A DNA stretch of 25,562 bases. Origin: Cyanobacteria bacterium UBA791. Lineage in GTDB: Bacteria > Cyanobacteriota > Vampirovibrionia > Gastranaerophilales > Gastranaerophilaceae. The stretch spans positions 6,072 to 31,633 of the forward strand of contig DBIX01000050.1 in NCBI GenBank assembly GCA_002297005.1, in the 5' to 3' direction. The notes beneath the pieces were generated by a model that saw nothing but the letters and a program-made list of their open reading frames with translations, searched no databases and was not told the origin of the DNA. Positions 16,396 to 23,731 of the stretch are shown here, piece by piece. How positions within the stretch are numbered: position 1 is the stretch's first letter; each line of letters begins with the position of its first letter. The translations under genes were made by a program, and so were the position numbers.

Positions 16396-17079
16396 AATAA
16401 AATTTATATAGGTGTTCATGGAACTAATGACCCTAAAGTATTTGATGGTTATATAGGTAATGGAGTAGATATATATAGACCCTCTACTTATAAACATCCT
16501 AAAACGCATTTCCAATATGCAGTCAATAAATACGGACCAAAAGCTTTTATAAGAACTACTTTGCAAACTTTCGATAATAAAGAATCTGCATATAAATTAG
16601 AGGAAGAATTAGTGAATGAAGATTTTTTAAATAGGTCTGATGTATATAATTTGGAATTAGGAGGAAAGTTTCATAATATGCGTTCTATAAAAAGAAAAGT
16701 TTATATGTATAGTTTATCAGGAGAATTTGAGAAGGAGTTTGATGGAGTAATAGACGCAGTTCATTTTCTAGATCCAAATGCTAAATCGGGAGGACATTTA
16801 CCTAGAGCAATTAAAAATAATCATCAATTTTTAGGTCATTTATTTTCCTATAATAAAGTTGATAAATTAATTAATTTAGGGAAACATCTAAAGAATAGAG
16901 AGGTAGTAGAACAACCTTATAGTGGTAAAAAAGTAGGGCGATATGATGATGATTTAAATCTTTTAGAAACGTTTGATACTATGACTGATTGTGTGAAAGC
17001 AGGATATAAAAATGCTAAACTGGTAGCTTTAGGTAAGCGCAGCCATTGCAAAGGATATATTTTTAAATATTTAGATTAA
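16372..17079 (+). CDS. GIY-YIG homing endonuclease of a group I intron, N-terminally truncated
   Basis: Intron-encoded nuclease of the segregation/homing type. Phage-like sequence begins at about 16,384 with NKINNKIYIGVHG, which contains the second (YIG) motif, followed by FDGYIGNG, a conserved YGPKAF stretch and the Glu in AYKLEEELV. The first motif, normally about 8-10 residues earlier (GIYKIT-like), is missing because the junction cuts it; the reading from TTG 16,372 borrows rfbA sequence. The C-terminal half has two NUMOD1-like DNA-binding repeats, starting with KRKVYMYSLSGEFEKEF and with VGRYDDDLNLLETF. It has no in-frame TAG. Its TAA stop overlaps the conserved S element of the intron, so the ORF sits in a loop, probably P8, before that element. 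Confidence 0.85.
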   Translation: MLQQNKINNKIYIGVHGTNDPKVFDGYIGNGVDIYRPSTYKHPKTHFQYAVNKYGPKAFIRTTLQTFDNKESAYKLEEELVNEDFLNRSDVYNLELGGKFHNMRSIKRKVYMYSLSGEFEKEFDGVIDAVHFLDPNAKSGGHLPRAIKNNHQFLGHLFSYNKVDKLINLGKHLKNREVVEQPYSGKKVGRYDDDLNLLETFDTMTDCVKAGYKNAKLVALGKRSHCKGYIFKYLD

Positions 17080-17117
17080 GATATAGTCAGTACCTATAGA
17101 AATATAGGATAAATACG
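17078..17117 (+). ncRNA. 3' end of group I intron 1 in the capsid gene (5' half missing)
   Basis: AAGATATAGTC (17078-17088) matches the conserved S element of group I introns. It is followed by a P9-type hairpin, CCTATA (17093-17098) with TATAGG (17103-17108), closed by a GAAA tetraloop. The expected terminal G is then 17117, after which the capsid reading frame opens in phase. The P, Q and R elements and P1 are absent; they would have been upstream of the endonuclease ORF and are lost at the junction. The exact 3' splice site is inferred. Confidence 0.75.
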
Positions 17118-18200
17118 TATTGCAAATACCAAAGTAATATCTCACGTTTCCGTGGTTATATTACTCAGTTCCGTAATGACGAAACATATTCAGCTTTATA
17201 TGCTGCTATGGAAGATACCTTTGTAAATATTTCACAGGGTAAAGGTAACGGAGCTATGCAAGAGACTGTTTATAGAATGGACAAGAAGGAGAAAGTATTA
17301 CTTGAAAACTTCATGTTCGTTAAGAATAATGGCTTGTTATTTAACAAGAGTTCCATTGATAAAAATGGAAAATCTACAATTTCTGATCCGGACACAGGAA
17401 GACCAATATATATTGGTCCGGGTTTGATTCCACAAATTGAAGCTTATGCTGATAAGTATGCTTATAATAAGATGACAGTGGATGTTCTTAACACTATTGT
17501 TACTACTATGGCATAGAAAGCTAATAATCCTAAAGGAAATAAGTGGTTATTCGTTATGAATGAAAAGGCTGATGCTGATATTACTACAACTTTAGGAGAA
17601 TATTTGCAAAGCTTCCATACAGATGGAACATTCTTATATTCTATGAAGGCTAATGGAGAAGTAGAAGTGGGAGCTAAAGGTTATACTTCTTACAACTACT
17701 TAGGTAATACATTAGTCTTTACTGTCGATAGGGCTTTCTCTCGTGAATATGGAAACGAGAAAGGATTTATAGCTTGTATCGACCTTAGTCCAGATGATTC
17801 TACTGGAAAGCCGGGCGTTGCACAATTTACTTTCAAGAATGGTGAGTTCATTCAGAATAAAGTATTAGGCGTAGGGGGTGCTGACGGTTTATCATCTGGA
17901 GAAGTTTCTAGTGCTATTGCAGCTAGTAAACTTATTGTATGGGGATAAAAATCCGCTATGTTCCCGTAAAATTCCTTTAATTGCTGGAAGGTTCTTATGA
18001 AATAATCAGCAGCCAAGACCTTTAATAGGTAAGGTTCAACGACTATCTCGAAAGAGAGTAGGAATAATATATTCCGAAATGGGGAATAGCTTATTAAGCT
18101 AAAGATATAGTCTGTGCACATTACGATGTGAAATCCAATAACAAATGGCGGTATTGGAGTATTCAATCCTTACAAATCCTTCATTGCACGTGAAGTGTAA
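17118..18200 (+). CDS. Major capsid protein of a crAss-like phage, 3' exons (code 15, intron-split)
   Basis: HK97-fold major capsid protein resembling crAss-like MCPs; the N-terminal portion is missing at the chimeric junction. The first visible exon, 17118-17946, gives about 276 codons and includes FRGYITQFRNDETYSAL, GKGNGAMQETVYRMD and GPGLIPQIEAYADKYAYN. A single in-frame TAG at 17514-17516 must be read as an amino acid (Gln in code 15). The exon is followed by a 201-nt group I intron. Splicing joins T17946 to GC at 18148-18149, making a Cys codon, and adds 16 residues ending FNPYKSFIAREV before TAA at 18198. Without splicing, translation stops at once, because exon T plus intron AA form TAA. 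Confidence 0.82.
17947..18147 (+). ncRNA. Compact ORF-less group I intron in the capsid gene (201 nt)
   Basis: All four core elements are readable: P (AATTGCTGGAA, 17979-17989), Q (AATCAGCAGCC, 18003-18013), R (GGTTCAACGACTA, 18033-18045) and S (AAGATATAGTC, 18102-18112). P4 pairs TGCTG with CAGCA, and P7 pairs GACTAT (18041-18046) with ATAGTC (18107-18112). P1 pairs exon GGGGAT (17941-17946) with GTTCCC (17960-17965), ending in the required U-G wobble. P10 pairs CCGC (17953-17956) with 3' exon GCGG (18148-18151). P9 is CACAT-TACG-ATGTG. The last intron base is G18147. Extra hairpins between R and S (for example TCTC-GAAA-GAGA) suggest subgroup IA with P7.1/P7.2. The exons rejoin in frame. 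Confidence 0.92.
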
Positions 18201-18256
18201 TAAAAAGACAATGTTAGTTTTACTATAAATATAGTAAACAACAATAATTAAGATAA

Positions 18257-18291
18257 AAGTAGGCAGTAATTCTGCCTACTTATATTTTTGT
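18257..18291 (+). terminator. Rho-independent terminator after the capsid gene
   Basis: A 10-bp perfect stem AAGTAGGCAG (18257-18266) with CTGCCTACTT (18272-18281), a 5-base loop and the T-rich tail ATATTTTTG. An additional 8-bp hairpin lies just upstream at 18219-18238. It probably isolates the abundant capsid message from the downstream genes. Confidence 0.85.
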
Positions 18292-18311
18292 ATTTGATAA
18301 TAAGAATTAAT

Positions 18312-19187
18312 ATGGCATAGGAATTTAATGATAATATTGTAATTTTACGCAGTGTTTATAGTAAAGTAGGTTCTAATATAACTATAAATCCTTGTAGAGA
18401 CAAAGAGACTGGAGCATTTCCTGACTGTGTACGAAGAGTAGATGACAGAGGAAATATGATTCTCTCTGAGTCTGATAAAGAGAGAATGAGTTCTGGACAA
18501 ATTTACTTAGTCGCTGAAAATGCTAAAATTAAGATTCATGATGGTATTCAATTTAATCTCTCTAATATGAGAGAAAGAGCTTTATGGGAATGTATTAAAA
18601 ATTGTTCTTATATTGCCCCTGACCGTTACGCTAAGGATGCTAATGGTAACTACTTAATTGATGGTACTATGGGTTGGAAAAATCCTCATCCTCGTTATGG
18701 TCTTGCTGAATACTATGTAGAACATCCTGGACTTGATTCTGTACGTAGAGTTAAGAGAACTGAATTATTATCAAAAGCATTAAAATATGTTATTGATGAT
18801 AGTAGAGAAGGAAGAATTACAAGAGCTAAAATACTTGGAAAGAAAATGGATAATATTCCTGATGCAGATGTTACCGATTTCTTAATCCAAATCGCTATGA
18901 AAAAGCCTGAGAAAATTATTTCTCTTTATGAGGATTCCAAGTCTAAGATGCGTATTCTTTTAATTGATGCACGTGAAAAAAATATCATTATATTAAAGGA
19001 CAATTTGTTATGGTTTAATACTGATGTTTTAGGAGCTACAGATGATGCAGCAGTGGATTGGTTAATTAATCCTAATAATGCTAAATTAGTTGGACTAATA
19101 ATGAGAGCTACTTATCCACAATTATATGTTAAAGCTGATGATACTGTAAATCCTAAGAGTACCGCAGATGAAAAAAAAACTAAATAA
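18312..19187 (+). CDS. crAss-like phage virion-region protein, 291 aa, with TAG at codon 3
   Basis: Reading from ATG 18312 with TAG as Gln gives MAQEFNDNIVILRS and then 291 residues to TAA. The protein follows the capsid gene, where crAss-like genomes carry structural proteins; I do not recognise a specific function. The start begins a tight AT-rich frame, and the residues between codon 3 and the next Met (codon 49) have coding character, including a CRDKETGAFPDCVRRVDDRG stretch. TAG at codon 3 is the only TAG in the gene, although the downstream gene has nine. The C-terminus is Lys/Thr-rich. If TAG were not decoded, only a dipeptide would be made, unless translation restarted at codon 49. 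Confidence 0.82.
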
Positions 19188-19199
19188 TGAATTTTAGTT

Positions 19200-20195
19200 A
19201 TGACCGCTAGACAAATTCTAGAATCTTGTTTAATTGAATTATCTAAATAGCACGCTCCTAGTATGCGTTTAGATGAATTTAATTACTATATAAATAAAGC
19301 TGTTAATCAATATATAAATAAACGTTATAATATTTATGACGTAAATCAACAAACTACTGATGATTTAAGAGTATTAAAAGCTACAGCAGTTTTAACTCCA
19401 AAAGCTTCTGATATATATACTACAGCAGGTATTACACAATTACAAAGTGATACTTTATACGCAAATGCTAAAAATCCTTATGGAGCAGTATTTGAAATAA
19501 ATCTTCCTGATGATTATTTACATATGCTTAACTGCATTTGCATATATACTTTAAAGAAATAGCATAAATGTTGGGATGCAAATTCTGATGTAGCTTTTGC
19601 TGCTAAAAGACTTACTTCTGATAGTTGGTCTACTATTATGAATGATTTTTATAATAGACCTCTTCCGTGGAGACCTTATTATTACATTCATAATGTAAAT
19701 ACATCTAATGATATTCCTACAAATCCATATACTGCTCCTACAACTAAAGGTTTAGGTACAGGAACTGATGGCTCTAAAAAGTAGGATTCAACTGATGGTG
19801 AGGCTAATTTCACTAGAACTATAAAAATTGGAACTACTGATTAGTCAGTAGTAGAAAAGAATGCACCATTTAGATATGGTAATAGTTCTACTGTAAGATG
19901 TGAAATTAGATACGGGCATGATACTTCAGTGTTTGAACTTACTAAAGTAGCTGTTGATTATATAAAGGCTCCTCAGTATGTAAGACTTACATAGGAACAA
20001 ATGGATTTAACAGAGGACACTTCACAGATTATGGAGTTTCCAGATTATGTATGTCAAGAGATTATAAACGAGTTGGTACATTTAGTTATGGAACACGATG
20101 CTGATCCTAGATTACAATCTAATATACCTATTTCACAATCTATTGCTTAGCCAGCTCAACAATAGGATTAGCCTCAATAGGCTCGTAGACAATAA
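19200..20195 (+). CDS. crAss-like phage structural protein, 331 aa, with nine recoded TAG codons
   Basis: In code 15 the frame runs from ATG 19200 (MTARQILESCLIELSKQ) to TAA 20193-20195. In-frame TAGs lie at codon 17, near 19560, 19782, 19842 and 19992, and four times in the last 18 codons. The helical N-terminus with MRLDEFNYYINKAVNQYINKRYN and the position after the capsid gene suggest a neck or ring/connector component of the crAss-like virion, but I cannot assign it firmly. The C-terminus is a Gln-rich tail (about seven or more Gln among 18 residues), about half of them written as TAG. It would be truncated at residue 16 without suppression. Confidence 0.82.
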
Positions 20196-20212
20196 TTAAA
20201 TTAATTTAAATT

Positions 20213-21229
20213 ATGTTTTAGTTTACAACAACTACAGTAATTAACAGTGCTAAGGATTATACAAATCCAAGTGTAGACCTTTTTAAAGGAGACTCTAATT
20301 ATTTCGATGTAAAGAGAGTTAACAGATTTAAAGTAAAGAACATTCGTTTTGTTTATAAACAAGACCCTGTAGCTCAATCTAATGCTGTAGCTACTATTGA
20401 TATGTCTAAGATTAAGACCGTTCTCACTACTAATAAAGCTACTAAAGGTACATTCAGAGTAGAAATTTATGTACATTTAGCACAAAGTAATAACAATCCT
20501 TTATATTCTAATACTTGGGTTGTAAAAGGTCGTCCTTGGACATTTGAGTTTACTGCAACTTCTACAGAAGAGGCTTCTGCTATTGTAGATAAAGTACTCA
20601 AAATGATTAAGAAGTTTAAGTTGTTTATGATGGACACTGAGCAGCTTAAAGCAACTAAGGATAGTACTAAATTAGTGTTAACTGCGCAAGACCCTTATCA
20701 AATCTTTTCTAAAGTTGAACTTCAGTATTTTGACCCTAATATCGGAACTACTACTGGCTGCTGCACTCCTAGAGGTGCTTATGCTCCAGTTGAGGATTAT
20801 GGTGTAACAGATGTTGCTACTATTACTCCAGGTAATGAAGGCTTTGGTACATTTGAATGGATTATGCGTAATCTTAGACTCCCTACAGCAGAGCAAACTA
20901 GATGGAATGCCCTCTACCAAGATGATAGACCTATTGTAGGTGCTACTTATACTCAGTATACTTTAGAGTATTGTACAAATAGAGGTATTCTTGGTGGTGA
21001 TGCTGTAGGCGAGGAAACAAAGAGTGTTACAACTCATGTATTCTTCGTAAATCAAGCTGTAAAAGAGCAGTTTGAAGCAGCCCTTACAGCAGCAGGTATT
21101 ACTCCATTGACTCCTACACAAGAAGCTGGAGAAACTGATGCTGAGGTAAAAGCTAATACTGTAGCAGCAGATTTAACAGCTTTTAAAGCAGAAGTTGAAA
21201 AAACTTACGCTAAGAAATCTGATAAGTAA
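20213..21229 (+). CDS. crAss-like phage structural protein, 338 aa, with TAG at codon 3
   Basis: Reading from ATG 20213 with TAG as Gln gives MFQFTTTTVINSAKDY and 338 residues to TAA. TAG at codon 3 is the only one, although about thirteen other Gln codons are CAA or CAG. The body looks like a beta-rich virion protein (KGRPWTFEFTATSTEEAS, FGTFEWIMRNLRLP) and the C-terminal ~60 residues are Ala/Thr/Glu-rich, helical and Lys-ended. GC and codon choice resemble those of the capsid gene, and a strong terminator follows directly, both signs of an abundant product. The specific role (auxiliary capsid, tail or cargo) is not determined. Confidence 0.82.
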
Positions 21230-21249
21230 TTTTAATTTGAATATTTAAG

Positions 21250-21280
21250 AGGCGAAGGCAGTATTGCCTCCGCCTTTTTT
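21250..21280 (+). terminator. Rho-independent terminator after the 338-aa gene
   Basis: The stem AGGCG-A-AGGCA (21250-21260) pairs with TGCCT-C-CGCCT (21265-21275) around a GTAT loop with one A-C mismatch, followed by TTTTT. Its GGCAGTA/TGCC core resembles that of the terminator after the capsid gene. Confidence 0.88.
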
Positions 21281-21287
21281 ATTATAT

Positions 21288-21971
21288 ATGATATTAGACA
21301 AACTAGCTTCAGCTATTAGGAATGATGTAGTAGGAGGTCTTAGAGGTTATCATACTAATATGTCAATGTCTCTTGATCAAATTAAAGATGACATCATTGA
21401 TATGAGACTTTAGGTAATAAAAGAATATAGTTTAAAAGGAATTTTACCTTATAAAGACTTACTTACTGAAATAAATTGTATTCCTGTAGATTGTAAAAAT
21501 ATAGAAAATTGTAGATGTAAAAAAGAATTTGGAACTCCTACTATGCACTTTGAAATACCTCAATTATTAAACGATTATGGTGCATAGGCAATACAATATA
21601 TAGGTTCTACTGATAAATAGTTACCATTTATTTGGTATACTTCTTTACCTTCGTTTACTTATAGTAAATATAGAAGACGTAAGATAAGCAAACCTTTAGT
21701 ATTTATAGATACTACTCCAAATGAAAATGGTATGTATGATTGCTGGGTATTTAATGCTCCACTATTAAAAGAAGTTTCAGTAATTGCTATATTTAAAGAT
21801 CCTAGACAACTTGAAAGATATAGTTGTTGTTCCTCTGAAACATTGGAAGATGATAACTTTAATTTTATTAATAATGAAATAAAATAGAGATTAACAAAAT
21901 TAAAGTTATACTACTATAGACAAGTTGCTCCACCTAATTTACCAAATAATCAAGAATATGCAGCTGGTTGA
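21288..21971 (+). CDS. crAss-like phage neck/tail-region protein, 227 aa, four recoded TAGs
   Basis: In code 15 the frame from ATG 21288 gives MILDKLASAIRNDVVGGLRGYH and ends in TGA at 21969. TAGs are near 21411 (MRLQVIKEY), 21585, 21618 and 21885. The N-terminal 'AIRNDVVGGLRG...RLQVIKEYSLKGILPYKDL' pattern is one I associate with a conserved crAss-like ring or connector protein, where the TAG position aligns with Gln; this is from memory. A cluster of Cys (INCIPVDCKNIENCRCKKE, about 61-79) could bind metal. The next gene begins 14 bases before this stop. Confidence 0.78.
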
Positions 21972-22656
21972 TTTTCATTATCCGTTAGTTCTTTTACAAT
22001 AGATGTATGGACTAGAGCTTCAAGAAGAAGATTATGAAGAACTAGCTCTAGTATGTTTTGAAAACATAGGAAATAAAAGAACTAGAGTTTATAAATATAT
22101 AGGAAATATAGATTGTAATAATACATTAGAACTTCCTTGTAATTGTTATGAAGATGATATAGAAGCAGTATTATTTCCAGGAGAGGATTGGAATAGAACA
22201 ACTAATAAACATGACTATGGAGATTTAAATTCTCATTGGACTGAGGAATATATAGAGGCATTTAAACATAATACTAATATATTATATGGACATGGTCATT
22301 TCGCTAAATATTAGTATTGGGATCATGCTTTACATTTTGAAAATGCAGCGGGAATGCCAGTATTAGTAATTTATCATGGGGAAATATTAGATGATAATGG
22401 ATTACCTGAATTAACTAATGATGAGGCTGTAGCTATTGCTGATTACTGTGCATATTGGACACTATTTAAGAGGTCTATTAGTACTAATAATCCTAATATA
22501 ATGCAAATGGCTTAGCAAATTGAACTAAAATTAAATAAACATTTGGACGCTGCTAGAGTGCCTAATCATATTAATCAAAATGAAATGAATGAGATACTAG
22601 ATGCTAAAGCTAGCTGGCATAGACATACTTATAATAAATCTACTAAAAGACAATGA
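21958..22656 (+). CDS. crAss-like phage structural protein, 232 aa, three recoded TAGs
   Basis: The frame starts at ATG 21958, inside the end of the preceding gene, with MQLVDFHYPLVLLQQMYGLEL. A start at the later ATG 22003 would lose these 15 conserved-looking residues, one of which is TAG-coded. TAG also occurs at 22312 and near 22512. It ends in TGA 22654-22656, which overlaps the next start (ATGA). The sequence is acidic with many aromatic residues (DDIEAVLFPGEDWNRTTNKHDYGD). A neck or ring protein is plausible from position. Confidence 0.78.
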
Positions 22657-23093
22657 GATATGCTTTAGGGTATGCATTTACTCTTAAAGACTTGTACACT
22701 AAATTTCCTTTTTAGAAATTAAAATTTAATGGGTGCTCTTTTGAACATATATTTAAGACAGCAGATTTAGCTATTATTTGTTCTAGAATAATGTATTATT
22801 GTGTAAAACTAGTAATAACGGATATTATTAGAAATAATGTTACTTTTATCTTACCAACCGGTAAGAGATATGCTGAAATATATGTGAGAAGAACTTCTAA
22901 AGAAGAATTTATACATAGAAGATAGAAAGGGGGAGACTAGGAAATTGATTTCTTAGAAACTAACTTTACTACTTACAAGTTATCTTTTAGATGGATGGGA
23001 AAATATTTAATGAGGTCAAAACCTTGTTATGTAGGAGCATCTTTAAAAAATGAATTTATAAACAATATAAATAACGGGATGAAATACTGCTAA
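22653..23093 (+). CDS. Small crAss-like phage protein, 146 aa, three recoded TAGs
   Basis: From ATG 22653 (MRYALGYAFTLKDLYTKFPFQ) to TAA 23091 with TAG at codon 21 and two TAGs within HRRQKGGDQEID. The start overlaps the previous stop by 4 bases, and its TAA shares its last A with the next ATG, so three genes are translationally coupled. It is basic, with Cys and aromatic residues. I do not recognise a family; its place among tail/neck genes suggests a small virion or assembly component. Confidence 0.72.
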
Positions 23094-23731
23094 TGCAAGT
23101 AAAAACTATAGATGATTATTATGAATAGGTTTATGCTAAATTCCCTTTCATTCCTCATTCTGATATATAGAGAATTTTAAAATATGGATGGAGATATATT
23201 TATTTAATTAATAGTAGAGGAGGTGATATACTAATAAATCATCATGATTTTTGGTTTTATATGGGGAAAATATGCACTCATCCTTTACGACATTTTTATA
23301 AATATTATAAAAAATTAGCATTTAAGATAAGAACTCTAAGTATATGGAATAAAAAGAAATATGATGGTCATTATTATTTTGGAATTACTAAATTACAATA
23401 TGAAAAGATTTAGCAATCTAAAAATATTAAAGGAAGACCTAAAGTTAAATTTAACTACGGAAATGTAATTCTATATAAATATTTTGAGGAATGTAAAGTA
23501 GCACAGCCTTTAAAATCATATTTTTATAAAATCCCTTATCCTTTAGACGTTGGAAATACAAGATATAGACCTAATTTTATAAGTAAAGATGCTGAACTGA
23601 TATTTAAAAGAAATCCTTTAAAATTTAATGATTTATCAGTAACTAATACTAAATATGAATTTATAAATGCAAGCACAAAATACATTCAACGAAGGGATGG
23701 TATTGGATAGTCATCCATTAATGACTCCTAA
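23093..23731 (+). CDS. crAss-like phage tail-region protein, 212 aa, four recoded TAGs
   Basis: From ATG 23093 to TAA 23729-23731 in code 15: MQVKTIDDYYEQVYAKFPFIP, then HSDIQRILKYGWRYIYLINSRGGDIL. The start 'TIDDYY...FPFIPHSDI.RI...GW+.IYL.N..GGDI' resembles a family I associate with conserved crAss-like genes just before the large muzzle gene. TAGs lie at codons 12, 26, 107 (approximately) and near the end. The C-terminal ~65 bases overlap the next gene in a different frame, which is unusually long for this phage. Basic and aromatic-rich, with no membrane segment. Confidence 0.75.

Noticed and set aside
16972..17088. R element and full catalytic core for intron 1 inside the endonuclease ORF
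   Set aside because: Only short partial complements to the S strand are found (ACTGA, ACTAT); no GTTCAACGACTA-like R element is present, so the core is most likely upstream and lost.
17852..18166. Minus-strand open frame of 104 codons across intron 2
   Set aside because: It is antisense to the capsid exon and the folded group I intron core and shows no family resemblance.
22003..22314. A 103-aa protein from ATG 22003 to TAG 22314 as a separate gene
   Set aside because: It is only the middle part of the 232-aa frame that starts at 21958 and continues through TAG 22312-22314 to TGA 22654.
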